Origin: Pseudomonas sp. PDM05
GTDB taxonomy: Bacteria > Pseudomonadota > Gammaproteobacteria > Pseudomonadales > Pseudomonadaceae
Length of the DNA: 64,000 bases
NCBI RefSeq assembly: GCF_014851685.1
Contig: NZ_JACVAC010000011.1
Span: forward strand, 62,001-126,000
Direction of reading: 5' to 3'
The position numbers and the translations under genes are program-made. Of this stretch, positions 45,768 through 54,712 are shown piece by piece (positions within the stretch are counted from its first letter, which is position 1; each line of letters starts with the position of its first letter). The notes under the pieces were generated by a model. It did not search any database. It had not been told where the DNA came from and saw only the letters and a list, made by a program, of their open reading frames with translations.

Positions 45768-47411
45768 ATGCGTGACTATTTGGCTGCCACCACCGGGTTT
45801 GACTACCAGCACACCGTTGACGCCGCACTCGCCGGCAACCTGCAAGGCCTCAATGCCTGCGTCGAATGTTGCGACCGCCACGCACTGCCGGGGCGCATCG
45901 CGTTGTTCTGGGAAGGCAAGGACGGGTGCAGCGCTACGTCGACCTTCACCGACTTGCAGGACCAGGCCGCACGCTTCGCCAACTTTTTGCTGGCCCAGGG
46001 CGTCAAGCGTGGCGACAAGGTGGCGGGGCTGTTGCCGCGCACGGCGGAACTGCTGGTGGTGGTGTTCGCGACGTGGCGCATCGGTGCGGTCTATCAGCCG
46101 CTGTTCACTGCCTTCGGGCCCAAGGCCATCGAGCACCGCCTGAACAGCTCCGGCGCCGCCTTGGTGGTCACCGATGCGGTAAACCGGCCCAAGCTGACGG
46201 AAGTCGACGGCTGCCCGACCATCGTTACGGTCAGCGGCGCCAAGGGCGAAGGCCTGGTGCGCGGCGACTTCAGTTTCTGGGCCGAATTGCCCAACTACTC
46301 CAATGTGTGCGAACCGGTGTTACTGGGCGCGGACGACCCCTTCCTGCTGATGTTCACCTCCGGCACGACCGGCCCATCCAAAGCGTTGTCTGTGCCACTC
46401 AAGGCCATCGTGGCATTCCAGAGCTACACCCGCGACGCCGTGGACCTGCGCCCCGAAGACGCGTTCTGGAACGTCGCCGACCCGGGCTGGGCCTACGGCA
46501 TCTATTTCGGCGTGACCGGGCCGCTGTCCATGGGCCACCCGATTACCTTCTACGATGGCCCCTTCACCCTGGAAAGCACCTGCCGGGTGATCAACAAATA
46601 CGGGATTACCAACCTGACCGGCTCGCCCACCGCCTACCGCCTGTTGATCGCCGGCGGTGAGCAGTTCGCGCGCGCGATCAAGGGCAAGCTGCGCATCGTC
46701 AGCAGCGCCGGCGAGCCGCTCAACCCGGAAGTGATCCGCTGGTTTGCCGACCAGCTCGGCGTGACCATCCACGACCACTATGGCCAGACCGAACTGGGCA
46801 TGGTGCTGTGCAATCATCATGGCCTGGAACACCCGGTGCATGTCGGCTCGGCCGGATTTGCCTCGCCGGGCCACCGTATCGTGGTGCTGGACGATGATTA
46901 TCAGGAGTTGCCCGCCGGCCAGCCCGGCATCCTCGCCATCGACCGCGAACAGTCGCCGATGTGCTGGTTCGGCGGCTATGACGGCGTGAAGACCAAGGCG
47001 TTTGTCGGCAAGTACTACCTGAGCGGCGACACCGTGGAATTGAACCCTAATGGCAGCATCAGCTTTGTCGGGCGCAGTGACGACGTGATCACCACCTCCG
47101 GTTACCGCGTTGGCCCGTTCGATGTGGAAAGCGCGTTGGTCGAGCACCCGGCTGTGATCGAAGCGGCGGTGGTCGGCAAGCCGGACCCGGAGCGCACCGA
47201 ACTGGTCAAGGCCTTCGTGGTGATCAACAGCCAATACCGCGCCACCCCGGAGCTCGCCGAAGAACTGCGCCAGCATGTGCGCAAGCGCCTGGCCGCACAT
47301 GCCTATCCACGGGAAATCGAATTTGTCAGCGACCTGCCCAAGACCCCGAGCGGCAAGTTGCAGCGTTTTATCTTGCGTAACCAGGAGATCGCCAAAGCGG
47401 CGGTTGCCTGA
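45768..47411 (+). CDS. Acyl-CoA synthetase (AMP-forming)
   Basis: 547 aa ANL-family ligase activating a carboxylic acid to its CoA thioester. Motifs: P-loop MFTSGTTGPSKA, HYGQTELG, YYLSGDT and catalytic Lys in PKTPSGKLQR. Medium- or branched short-chain specificity is inferred from the operon downstream (dehydrogenase, thiolase, acyl-CoA dehydrogenase, hydratase). First gene of the operon; next gene follows after 21 bases. Confidence 0.88.
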   Translation: MRDYLAATTGFDYQHTVDAALAGNLQGLNACVECCDRHALPGRIALFWEGKDGCSATSTFTDLQDQAARFANFLLAQGVKRGDKVAGLLPRTAELLVVVFATWRIGAVYQPLFTAFGPKAIEHRLNSSGAALVVTDAVNRPKLTEVDGCPTIVTVSGAKGEGLVRGDFSFWAELPNYSNVCEPVLLGADDPFLLMFTSGTTGPSKALSVPLKAIVAFQSYTRDAVDLRPEDAFWNVADPGWAYGIYFGVTGPLSMGHPITFYDGPFTLESTCRVINKYGITNLTGSPTAYRLLIAGGEQFARAIKGKLRIVSSAGEPLNPEVIRWFADQLGVTIHDHYGQTELGMVLCNHHGLEHPVHVGSAGFASPGHRIVVLDDDYQELPAGQPGILAIDREQSPMCWFGGYDGVKTKAFVGKYYLSGDTVELNPNGSISFVGRSDDVITTSGYRVGPFDVESALVEHPAVIEAAVVGKPDPERTELVKAFVVINSQYRATPELAEELRQHVRKRLAAHAYPREIEFVSDLPKTPSGKLQRFILRNQEIAKAAVA

Positions 47412-47432
47412 TCCACTTTTAAGGACACGATG

Positions 47433-48200
47433 ATGCAGATTGAAAACAAGGTATTCCTGATCAGCGGCGGTGCTTCGGGCCTTGGCGCGGCCACGGCCGA
47501 GATGCTGGTTGCCGCTGGCGCCAAAGTCATGCTGGTGGACCTCAACGCCGAGGCCGTCGCGGCCAAGGCCAAGCAACTGGGGGACAACGCCCGCGCCGCC
47601 GTGGCGGACATCAGCCAGGAAGCGGCCGCCGAGGCCGCGGTGCAGGCTGCCGTGACCGCGTTTGGTGGCTTACACGGCCTGGTCAACTGCGCCGGTGTGG
47701 TGCGTGGCGAGAAAATCCTCGGCAAGAACGGCCCCCATGCCCTGGCCAGCTTTGCCCAGGTGATCAATGTCAACCTGATCGGCAGCTTCAACCTGTTGCG
47801 CCTGGCGGCAGCGGCCATCGCCGAGACCGAAGCGAATGCCGACGGCGAGCGCGGCGTGATCATCAACACCGCATCGGTGGCCGCGTTCGACGGGCAGATC
47901 GGCCAGGCGGCGTATTCTGCCTCCAAAGGCGCCATCGCCAGCCTGACGCTGCCCGCCGCCCGCGAACTGGCGCGCTTTGGCATCCGTGTGATGACCATCG
48001 CACCGGGCATCTTCGAAACGCCGATGATGGCCGGCATGACCCCGGAAGTACGCGACTCCCTGGCCGCTGGCGTGCCATTCCCGCCACGCCTGGGCAAACC
48101 GGCCGAATACGCCGCGTTGGTGCGGCACATCATTGAAAACAGCATGCTCAATGGCGAGGTGATCCGTCTCGACGGTGCCTTGCGCATGGCGGCCAAGTAA
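47433..48200 (+). CDS. HSD10-like short-chain 3-hydroxyacyl-CoA dehydrogenase
   Basis: 255 aa classical SDR: cofactor motif SGGASGLGAAT, NCAGVV, catalytic Ser (INTASVAAF) and YSASK. Sequence is like mitochondrial HSD10 (2-methyl-3-hydroxybutyryl-CoA dehydrogenase; ERGVIINTASVAAFDGQIGQAAYSA region). This supports the 3-hydroxyacyl oxidation step of isoleucine or short-chain degradation. Two adjacent ATGs; the second (47433) gives the better distance to AAGGA. Confidence 0.87.
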   Translation: MQIENKVFLISGGASGLGAATAEMLVAAGAKVMLVDLNAEAVAAKAKQLGDNARAAVADISQEAAAEAAVQAAVTAFGGLHGLVNCAGVVRGEKILGKNGPHALASFAQVINVNLIGSFNLLRLAAAAIAETEANADGERGVIINTASVAAFDGQIGQAAYSASKGAIASLTLPAARELARFGIRVMTIAPGIFETPMMAGMTPEVRDSLAAGVPFPPRLGKPAEYAALVRHIIENSMLNGEVIRLDGALRMAAK

Positions 48201-48213
48201 GGAGCGAATGACC

Positions 48214-49398
48214 ATGACTGATCCCATCGTAATTGTCAGCGCCGTGCGCACGCCCATGGGCGGCTTCCAGGGCGAACTCAAGAACCTGACCGCGCCGCAA
48301 CTGGGCGCGGCGGCAATTCGTGCGGCAGTTGAGCGCGCAGGCATTGCCAGTGACGCCGTCGATGAAGTGCTGTTCGGCTGCGTGCTCCCGGCGGGCCTCG
48401 GCCAGGCGCCGGCGCGCCAGGCGGCGTTGGGCGCAGGCCTGGACAAGTCGACGCGCTGCACCACCCTCAACAAGATGTGCGGCTCGGGCATGGAAGCGGC
48501 GATTCTCGCCCATGACTCGTTGCTGGCCGGCAGCATTGCGGTGGCGATCGCCGGGGGCATGGAAAGCATGTCCAACGCGCCGTACCTGCTCGATCGTGCG
48601 CGCAGCGGCTACCGCATGGGCCACGGCCGCGTACTCGACCATATGTTCCTCGACGGCTTGGAAGACGCCTACGACAAGGGCCGCCTGATGGGCACCTTCG
48701 CCGAGGACTGTGCGATGCACAACGGTTTCAGCCGTGAAGCCCAGGACGCGTTCGCGATTGCCTCCCTGACCCGTGCGCAGGAAGCCATCGCCCATGGCAA
48801 ATTTGCCGCCGAGATCGTCCCGGTGCAGGTCACCGTCGGCAAGGAACAAGTGACGGTGTTGCATGACGAGCAACCGCCGAAAGCCAAGCCTGACAAGATC
48901 GCCAGCCTTAAACCGGCGTTCCGTGAGGGGGGCACTGTAACGGCGGCCAACTCCAGCTCGATTTCCGATGGGGCGGCGGCGTTGCTGCTGATGCGCCAGT
49001 CCGAGGCCCAAAAACGCGGATTGAAGCCGCTGGCGGTGATCCACGGCCACGCGGCGTTTGCCGATGAGCCAGGGCTGTTTCCGGTGGCACCAGTGGGCGC
49101 TATCCGTACGTTGATGAGCAAAACCGGCTGGAACCTGGCTGACGTCGATCTGTTCGAGATCAACGAAGCCTTCGCCGTGGTCAGCCTGGTGACCATGAGC
49201 AAGCTGGAAATCCCCCACGCCAAGGTCAATATCCATGGCGGCGCCTGCGCCCTGGGCCATCCGATTGGCGCGTCCGGTGCGCGCATCCTGGTGACGCTGC
49301 TGTCGGCGCTGCGCCAGAACAACCTCAAGCGTGGCGTTGCCGCGATCTGCATCGGCGGTGGTGAAGCCACGGCCATGGCCGTCGAATGCCTGTATTAA
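48214..49398 (+). CDS. Acetyl-CoA acyltransferase (thiolase)
   Basis: 394 aa. Nucleophilic Cys in NKMCGSGMEA, catalytic His in GGACALGHPIGASG and second Cys in AAICIGGGEATA are all present. It should cleave (2-methyl)acetoacetyl-CoA in the last step of the pathway encoded here. AAGGAG fits the second ATG (48214) best; ATG 48208 is an alternative. Confidence 0.9.
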   Translation: MTDPIVIVSAVRTPMGGFQGELKNLTAPQLGAAAIRAAVERAGIASDAVDEVLFGCVLPAGLGQAPARQAALGAGLDKSTRCTTLNKMCGSGMEAAILAHDSLLAGSIAVAIAGGMESMSNAPYLLDRARSGYRMGHGRVLDHMFLDGLEDAYDKGRLMGTFAEDCAMHNGFSREAQDAFAIASLTRAQEAIAHGKFAAEIVPVQVTVGKEQVTVLHDEQPPKAKPDKIASLKPAFREGGTVTAANSSSISDGAAALLLMRQSEAQKRGLKPLAVIHGHAAFADEPGLFPVAPVGAIRTLMSKTGWNLADVDLFEINEAFAVVSLVTMSKLEIPHAKVNIHGGACALGHPIGASGARILVTLLSALRQNNLKRGVAAICIGGGEATAMAVECLY

Positions 49399-49407
49399 GG
49401 ACTCACC

Positions 49408-50535
49408 ATGTTGCCAGATGACGAACAACTGCAAATCAGCGAAGCTGCCCGGCAATTTGCCCAGGAGCGCCTGAAACCCTTCGCCGCCGAATGGGACCGC
49501 GACCACCGTTTCCCCAAGGAAGCCATCGGTGAAATGGCCGAGCTGGGTTTTTTCGGCATGTTGGTGCCGGAGCAGTGGGGCGGTTGCGACACCGGCTACC
49601 TGGCCTACGCCATGGCCCTGGAAGAGATCGCCGCCGGCGACGGTGCCTGCTCGACCATCATGAGCGTGCACAACTCGGTCGGTTGCGTGCCGATCCTCAA
49701 GTTCGGCAACGATCAGCAGAAAGAGCAATTCCTCAAGCCCCTGGCCAGCGGTGCCATGCTCGGCGCGTTCGCGTTGACCGAACCCCAGGCCGGCTCCGAT
49801 GCCAGCAGCTTGAAAACCCGTGCGCGCCTGGAAGGCGACCACTATGTACTGAACGGCTGCAAACAGTTCATCACCTCCGGGAAAAACGCCGGGATCGTGA
49901 TTGTGTTTGCAGTCACCGACCCCGCGGCGGGCAAACGTGGCATCAGTGCGTTTATCGTGCCGACGGATTCGCCCGGCTACACCGTGGCGCGGGTCGAGGA
50001 CAAGCTCGGCCAGCACGCGTCGGACACCTGTCAGATCCTGTTTGAAGACGTGAAGGTACCGGTCGCGAACCGTCTGGGCGAGGAGGGCGAGGGCTACAAG
50101 ATCGCCCTGGCCAACCTGGAAGGCGGGCGCGTCGGCATCGCTTCGCAATCGGTGGGCATGGCCCGCGCGGCCTTTGAAGCGGCACGTGACTATGCGCGTG
50201 AGCGCGAAAGCTTCGGCAAGGCGCTGATCGAGCACCAGGCCGTGGCGTTTCGCCTGGCGGATATGGCCACGCAAATTGCGGTGGCGCGGCAAATGGTGCG
50301 TTACGCCGCCGCCCTGCGTGACAGCGGCAAGCCCGCGTTGGTAGAGGCCTCGATGGCCAAGTTGTTCGCTTCGGAAATGGCCGAGAAAGTCTGCTCCGCC
50401 GCCTTGCAAACGCTCGGCGGTTACGGTTACCTGAGCGACTTTCCCCTGGAGCGGATCTACCGCGATGTGCGGGTCTGCCAGATCTACGAAGGCACCAGCG
50501 ATATTCAACGCATGGTCATCTCACGCAATCTCTAA
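49408..50535 (+). CDS. Acyl-CoA dehydrogenase
   Basis: 375 aa FAD enzyme: FALTEPQAGSDASSL (FAD/substrate site) and C-terminal QIYEGTSDIQRMVI with catalytic Glu. Resembles short/branched-chain dehydrogenases. AAGGA precedes the ATG at 49408; the thiolase stop is 9 bases away. First oxidation step of the operon's pathway. Confidence 0.9.
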   Translation: MLPDDEQLQISEAARQFAQERLKPFAAEWDRDHRFPKEAIGEMAELGFFGMLVPEQWGGCDTGYLAYAMALEEIAAGDGACSTIMSVHNSVGCVPILKFGNDQQKEQFLKPLASGAMLGAFALTEPQAGSDASSLKTRARLEGDHYVLNGCKQFITSGKNAGIVIVFAVTDPAAGKRGISAFIVPTDSPGYTVARVEDKLGQHASDTCQILFEDVKVPVANRLGEEGEGYKIALANLEGGRVGIASQSVGMARAAFEAARDYARERESFGKALIEHQAVAFRLADMATQIAVARQMVRYAAALRDSGKPALVEASMAKLFASEMAEKVCSAALQTLGGYGYLSDFPLERIYRDVRVCQIYEGTSDIQRMVISRNL

Positions 50536-50546
50536 GGAGCCGCCAC

Positions 50547-51320
50547 ATGAGTTACGAAACCATTTTGCTTGACGTCCAGGGCTGCGTCGGGCTGATCACC
50601 CTCAATCGCCCCCAAGCCCTGAACGCGCTGAATGCACAACTGGTCAGCGAATTGAATCAGGCGCTCGATGGCCTGGAAGCCAACCCTGACATCGGCTGCA
50701 TCGTGCTGACCGGCTCGAAAAAAGCCTTCGCCGCCGGCGCCGACATCAAGGAAATGGCCGAGCTGACCTACCCGCAGATCTATCTCGACGATTTGTTCAG
50801 CGACAGCGATCGCGTGGCCAACCGCCGCAAGCCGATCATCGCGGCGGTCAACGGCTTTGCCCTGGGCGGCGGCTGCGAGCTGGCGCTGATGTGTGACTTT
50901 ATCCTGGCCGGCGATGGCGCCAAGTTCGGCCAGCCGGAAATCAACCTCGGTGTGCTGCCGGGCATGGGCGGTACCCAGCGCCTGACCCGCGCGGTGGGCA
51001 AGGCCAAGGCCATGGAAATGTGCCTGACCGGGCGTTTTATCGATGCGGTGGAAGCCGAGCGCTGCGGGATCGTGGCGCGGATCGTACCGGCTGATGAATT
51101 GCTGGAAGAAGCGCTGAAAGTCGCCACGCTGATTGCCGGCAAGTCGGTGCCGATCAGCATGATGGTCAAGGAAAGTGTGAACCGCGCGTTTGAAGTGAGC
51201 CTGTCCGAAGGCGTGCGCTTTGAGCGCCGGGTGTTCCATGCCGCGTTTGCGACCCTGGATCAGAAAGAAGGCATGGCCGCGTTCGTGGCCAAGCGTGCCC
51301 CGCAGTTCAAAGACAGGTAA
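50547..51320 (+). CDS. Enoyl-CoA hydratase
   Basis: 257 aa crotonase-fold enzyme. Oxyanion-hole segments (FAAGADIKEM; GGGCELALMCD) and the catalytic Glu pair (CELALMCD; QPEINLGVLPGMGG) fit a true hydratase. AAGGAG precedes the ATG. Last gene of the plus-strand operon, ending in a REPIN. Confidence 0.9.
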   Translation: MSYETILLDVQGCVGLITLNRPQALNALNAQLVSELNQALDGLEANPDIGCIVLTGSKKAFAAGADIKEMAELTYPQIYLDDLFSDSDRVANRRKPIIAAVNGFALGGGCELALMCDFILAGDGAKFGQPEINLGVLPGMGGTQRLTRAVGKAKAMEMCLTGRFIDAVEAERCGIVARIVPADELLEEALKVATLIAGKSVPISMMVKESVNRAFEVSLSEGVRFERRVFHAAFATLDQKEGMAAFVAKRAPQFKDR

Positions 51321-51350
51321 TTCGATCTCCCAACAGGTGGAAGCGGCTTA

Positions 51351-51438
51351 TGTGGTGCGGGCTTGCTCGCGAAAGCGGTGGATCAGTTGAAATACCTGTG
51401 ACTGACACACCGCATTCGCGAGCAAGCCCGCTCCCACA
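51351..51438. repeat. REPIN: two inverted REP elements
   Basis: Left arm 51351-51380 and right arm 51408-51438 are near-perfect reverse complements with the core GCGGGCTTGCTCGCGAA, as in the main P. fluorescens REP group, separated by 27 bases. It lies between convergent genes. By family knowledge such elements are mobilised by RAYT transposases encoded elsewhere. Confidence 0.88.
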
Positions 51439-51457
51439 CTGTTTTGCAGTGTGTCAG

Positions 51458-52609
51458 TCAGAGTTGGTAGTGCCTGAGTTCACGGGCAATCACCATCCGC
51501 TGGATCTCGCTGGTCCCCTCGTAAATCTGCGTGATCCGCGCATCCCGGTAGTAACGCTCCACCGGGTAATCCTCCAGATACCCATACCCACCATGGATCT
51601 GCATCGCTGACGAGCAGACTTTCTCCGCCATTTCCGAAGCAAACAGCTTGGCCTGGGACGCTTCGGACAGGCATGGCTTGCCGGCACTGCGCAACCGTGC
51701 GGCGTGCAGGATCAGCAGGCGCGCGGCATTCAGGCGGGTTTGCATATCCGCCAGCAGGTTGGCCACGCTCTGGTGCTCGATGATCGCCTTGTCGAACTGC
51801 ACACGATCCCGGGCATAAGCCAGCGCCGCTTCAAACGCCGCGCGGGCGATGCCCAGGGCCTGGGCGGCGATGCCGATGCGGCCACCTTCGAGGTTGGACA
51901 GGGCGATGGCCAGGCCTTTGCCGCGCTCGCCCAGCAGGTTGGCCGCAGGCACCGTGCATTGGTTCAGGGTGACGGCGCAGGTGTCCGAGGCACGAATGCC
52001 CATCTTGTGTTCAGTGCGGTCGACCACAAAACCGGGGGTATCGGTGGGGACCAGGAACGCCGAGATGCCCTTTTTGCCGAGGTCGGGATCGGTCACGGCA
52101 AACACGATGGCCAGCTTGGCGCGCTTGCCGTTGCTGACGAATTGCTTGGCACCACTGATTACCCACTGATCGTCACGCAGTTCGGCACGGGTGCGCAGGT
52201 TATGTGCTTCGGAGCCGGCCTGGGGCTCGGTCAGGCAGAAGCAACCAATCGCCTGGCCGCTGGCGAGGTCGGCCAGCCAGGTTTGTTTCTGTTCATCTGT
52301 GCCGTAGTTGAGGATCGGCCCGCAACCCACTGAATTATGGATACTCATCAGTGCGCCAGTGGCGCCGTCACCGGCGGAAATCTCTTCGACAGCCAGGGCG
52401 TAAGCCACGTAATCCACATAGGTGCCCCCCCATTCCTCGGGGACCACCATGCCCAACAGGCCCAGCTCACCCATCTTGGCGACCAGTGCATCGTCAATCC
52501 AGCCGGCTTTTTCCCAGGCCTGGGCATGGGGGGCGATTTCACCCCGGGCGAAATCGCGAGCCATGTCGCGAATCATCACTTGTTCTTCTGTGTATTCAAT
52601 GTCTTGCAT
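51458..52609 (-). CDS. Acyl-CoA dehydrogenase (isobutyryl-CoA dehydrogenase-like)
   Basis: 383 aa; FCLTEPQAGSEAHNL and QIYEGTSEIQRMV with the catalytic Glu. Next to a 3-hydroxyisobutyryl-CoA hydrolase, it most likely oxidises isobutyryl-CoA in valine degradation (inference). Starts 3 bases after the hydrolase stop. Similar in plan to the dehydrogenase at 49.4-50.5 kb but on the opposite strand. Confidence 0.88.
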   Translation of the reverse strand: MQDIEYTEEQVMIRDMARDFARGEIAPHAQAWEKAGWIDDALVAKMGELGLLGMVVPEEWGGTYVDYVAYALAVEEISAGDGATGALMSIHNSVGCGPILNYGTDEQKQTWLADLASGQAIGCFCLTEPQAGSEAHNLRTRAELRDDQWVISGAKQFVSNGKRAKLAIVFAVTDPDLGKKGISAFLVPTDTPGFVVDRTEHKMGIRASDTCAVTLNQCTVPAANLLGERGKGLAIALSNLEGGRIGIAAQALGIARAAFEAALAYARDRVQFDKAIIEHQSVANLLADMQTRLNAARLLILHAARLRSAGKPCLSEASQAKLFASEMAEKVCSSAMQIHGGYGYLEDYPVERYYRDARITQIYEGTSEIQRMVIARELRHYQL

Positions 52610-52612
52610 GAC

Positions 52613-53716
52613 TTATCTCGCAACCTGCTTGAAGTGTTGGAAGAAGCTATCGACGTAGCTGGCGTCCAATGCCTGAAGCGTCGGCGGGTTCCAGCGTGGG
52701 GCTTTGTCTTTATCGATGATCAACGCACGCACGCCTTCAATCAGGTCGCCGCGCTCAAACCATTGCCGGTCCAGGTGCAGCTCCAGGGCGAAGCATTGCT
52801 CCAGCGGCAGGCGCCGGCCACGGCGCAACATCTCGAGGGTCACGGCCATGGCCAGTGGCGAACGGGTTTGCATCAGGCCGACGGTGGCCAGCGCCCACTC
52901 ATGGCTATCGGCTACGGTGACTTGCTGCAGTTGTTCGACGATGCTCGGGACGTCCGGCAAAGCGAAGAAGTGGTCGATGGCCGGGCGCAAGCGTGCCAGC
53001 GGGGCGTCGGGCAATTGCTGTACGCCGAGCTTGGCCAGTACGCCTTGCAGATCCTTGAGGGCCGACTCGTGCCACTGCAGGTGATCGAGCTTGTGATCCA
53101 GCTCGGTCAGCCTGGCACTGTCCAGGTACCAGTCCGCCAAACCACAGTACAACGCATCGGCGGCACGAATCTGCACGCCGGTAACCCCCAGGTAAATCCC
53201 CAGCTCGCCGGGAATGCGTGGCAGGAAGTAGCTGCCGCCAACGTCCGGGAAGTAACCGATGGCCACTTCCGGCATCGCCAGGCGGCTGCGCTCGGTGACC
53301 ACGCGCAGGTCGGCGCCTTGCACCAGGCCCATGCCGCCGCCCAGGACAAAGCCGTCCATCAGCGCGAGGACCGGTTTACGGTAGTGGTGAATAGCGAGGT
53401 CGAGGGCGTATTCCTCGACGAAGAAGTCTTCGTGCAAGGTATCGCCTTGCTTGAAGCTGTCATACAGGGAACGGATGTCACCGCCGGCGCAGAAGGCTTT
53501 GTCACCCGCTCCGCGCAGGACCACGGCGTAGACTGCGGGGTCATCCGCCCAGGCGTGCAACTGGTGGGTCAGGCTACGGACCATGTCCAGGGTGATGGCA
53601 TTCAACCCGGCGGGGCGGTTGAGGGTGAGGTGGCCGATATGGTTGCGGACTTCGACCAGTACGTCTTGCGGATGAATTGCTGCGTGGCTGGCTTGCGATG
53701 AAACCTGAGCAGTCAT
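52613..53716 (-). CDS. 3-hydroxyisobutyryl-CoA hydrolase-like (crotonase superfamily)
   Basis: 367 aa, longer than hydratases. The HIBCH pattern is seen: CAGGDIRSLYD, MDGFVLGGGMGL, and MPEVAIGYFPDVGGSYFLPR. The enzyme would release 3-hydroxyisobutyrate in valine catabolism. GGGAG precedes the ATG at 53716; in-frame codons further upstream are less likely. Confidence 0.88.
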   Translation of the reverse strand: MTAQVSSQASHAAIHPQDVLVEVRNHIGHLTLNRPAGLNAITLDMVRSLTHQLHAWADDPAVYAVVLRGAGDKAFCAGGDIRSLYDSFKQGDTLHEDFFVEEYALDLAIHHYRKPVLALMDGFVLGGGMGLVQGADLRVVTERSRLAMPEVAIGYFPDVGGSYFLPRIPGELGIYLGVTGVQIRAADALYCGLADWYLDSARLTELDHKLDHLQWHESALKDLQGVLAKLGVQQLPDAPLARLRPAIDHFFALPDVPSIVEQLQQVTVADSHEWALATVGLMQTRSPLAMAVTLEMLRRGRRLPLEQCFALELHLDRQWFERGDLIEGVRALIIDKDKAPRWNPPTLQALDASYVDSFFQHFKQVAR

Positions 53717-53842
53717 CTCTAACTCCCTGCTTTTATTGTCTTTATCAAGATGTTCGCGGGCGAACCTTCTCGCGATCCTACCAGTGCAAATTTGCCCAGT
53801 ACAACGTGGAATCATGCAGGTCGTTGTTGCATTTATGCAGGT

Positions 53843-54712
53843 TCACGCACGGCCTGCGGGCTGCGCCTGAAAATATCCGGCCAGGGCCTCAACGCACAGC
53901 TGTATGGCTTTGCGCGCTGCGGCGTGCTGGGCCGGGTAATTGATAAACCCGTGCTGCATGTCAGGGTAGTTAACGTGACGCACCGCCGCACCGGCTTTTT
54001 TCAGGTGGCGTGCATAGGCACGCCCCTCATCGCGCAGCAGATCGCAACCGGCCGTCACGATCAGCGCATTGGGCAGGTTACGCAATGAAGCATGTCGTGC
54101 GGGTGACAACCACGGGTGCGCGAGTGACACCCCCTCGGGCACATACAGGCTCAGATACCAGCGCAGCAGCTCGGCTGTCAGCCCATATCCCGAGGCATAC
54201 GCCGCTCGCGAACGGTTGCGGGCCAGGCAGTCGAGCAGGGGGTAGAGCAGCAACTGGAAGCCGATCGAGGGGCCGCCCTGGTCGCGGGCAAGCTGGCAGA
54301 TCACCGCCGCCAGGCCTGCGCCTGATCCGCCACCGGCGACCGCGATCCGATTGACGTCGATGCCCATCGACGGGCCTTGGCGCGCCAACCACTGCGTGAC
54401 GCCGTAACAATCCTCGACAGCGGCCGGGAAGCGCTGCTCAGGCGGCCTGGCGTAGTCCGTGGCCACCACCGCACAACCGGCCCACTCGCACAGGACCCGG
54501 CAGAAGCTGTCGTGGGTGTCCAGGTCCCCCGCGACCCAACCACCGCCGTGGAAATACAGCAATGCAGGCGCAGGCGTCGGGCTCGCCGGGCGATAGACGC
54601 GCACCCGGACCGCGCGGTGCGGGCCTGGAACGTCAAGGTCCCGGACCGACATGACCACCGCGGCACGTACCGCCGCGCGCATGCTCTCGGGGGTGATCAG
54701 TGGCCGGTCCAT
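53843..54712 (-). CDS. HSL-family alpha/beta hydrolase with altered nucleophile elbow
   Basis: 289 aa. The oxyanion motif (YFHGGGWVAGD), catalytic Asp region (CDLLRDEG) and His region (MQHGFINY) are standard for the hormone-sensitive lipase family. The elbow reads VAGGGSGAGLAA instead of VAGDSAGGNLAA: aligned without gaps, the nucleophilic Ser position is Gly and a Ser follows it. Activity is therefore uncertain. Its start lies inside the 3' end of the P450-RidA gene (16-base overlap), with GAGG 8 bases upstream: third gene of the operon. Confidence 0.83.
   Translation of the reverse strand: MDRPLITPESMRAAVRAAVVMSVRDLDVPGPHRAVRVRVYRPASPTPAPALLYFHGGGWVAGDLDTHDSFCRVLCEWAGCAVVATDYARPPEQRFPAAVEDCYGVTQWLARQGPSMGIDVNRIAVAGGGSGAGLAAVICQLARDQGGPSIGFQLLLYPLLDCLARNRSRAAYASGYGLTAELLRWYLSLYVPEGVSLAHPWLSPARHASLRNLPNALIVTAGCDLLRDEGRAYARHLKKAGAAVRHVNYPDMQHGFINYPAQHAAARKAIQLCVEALAGYFQAQPAGRA

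Noticed and set aside
48148..50508. 786-codon open frame on the minus strand opposite the thiolase and acyl-CoA dehydrogenase
   Set aside because: Antisense shadow of high-GC genes: low-complexity Arg/Gln/His/Gly-rich translation with no family motif.
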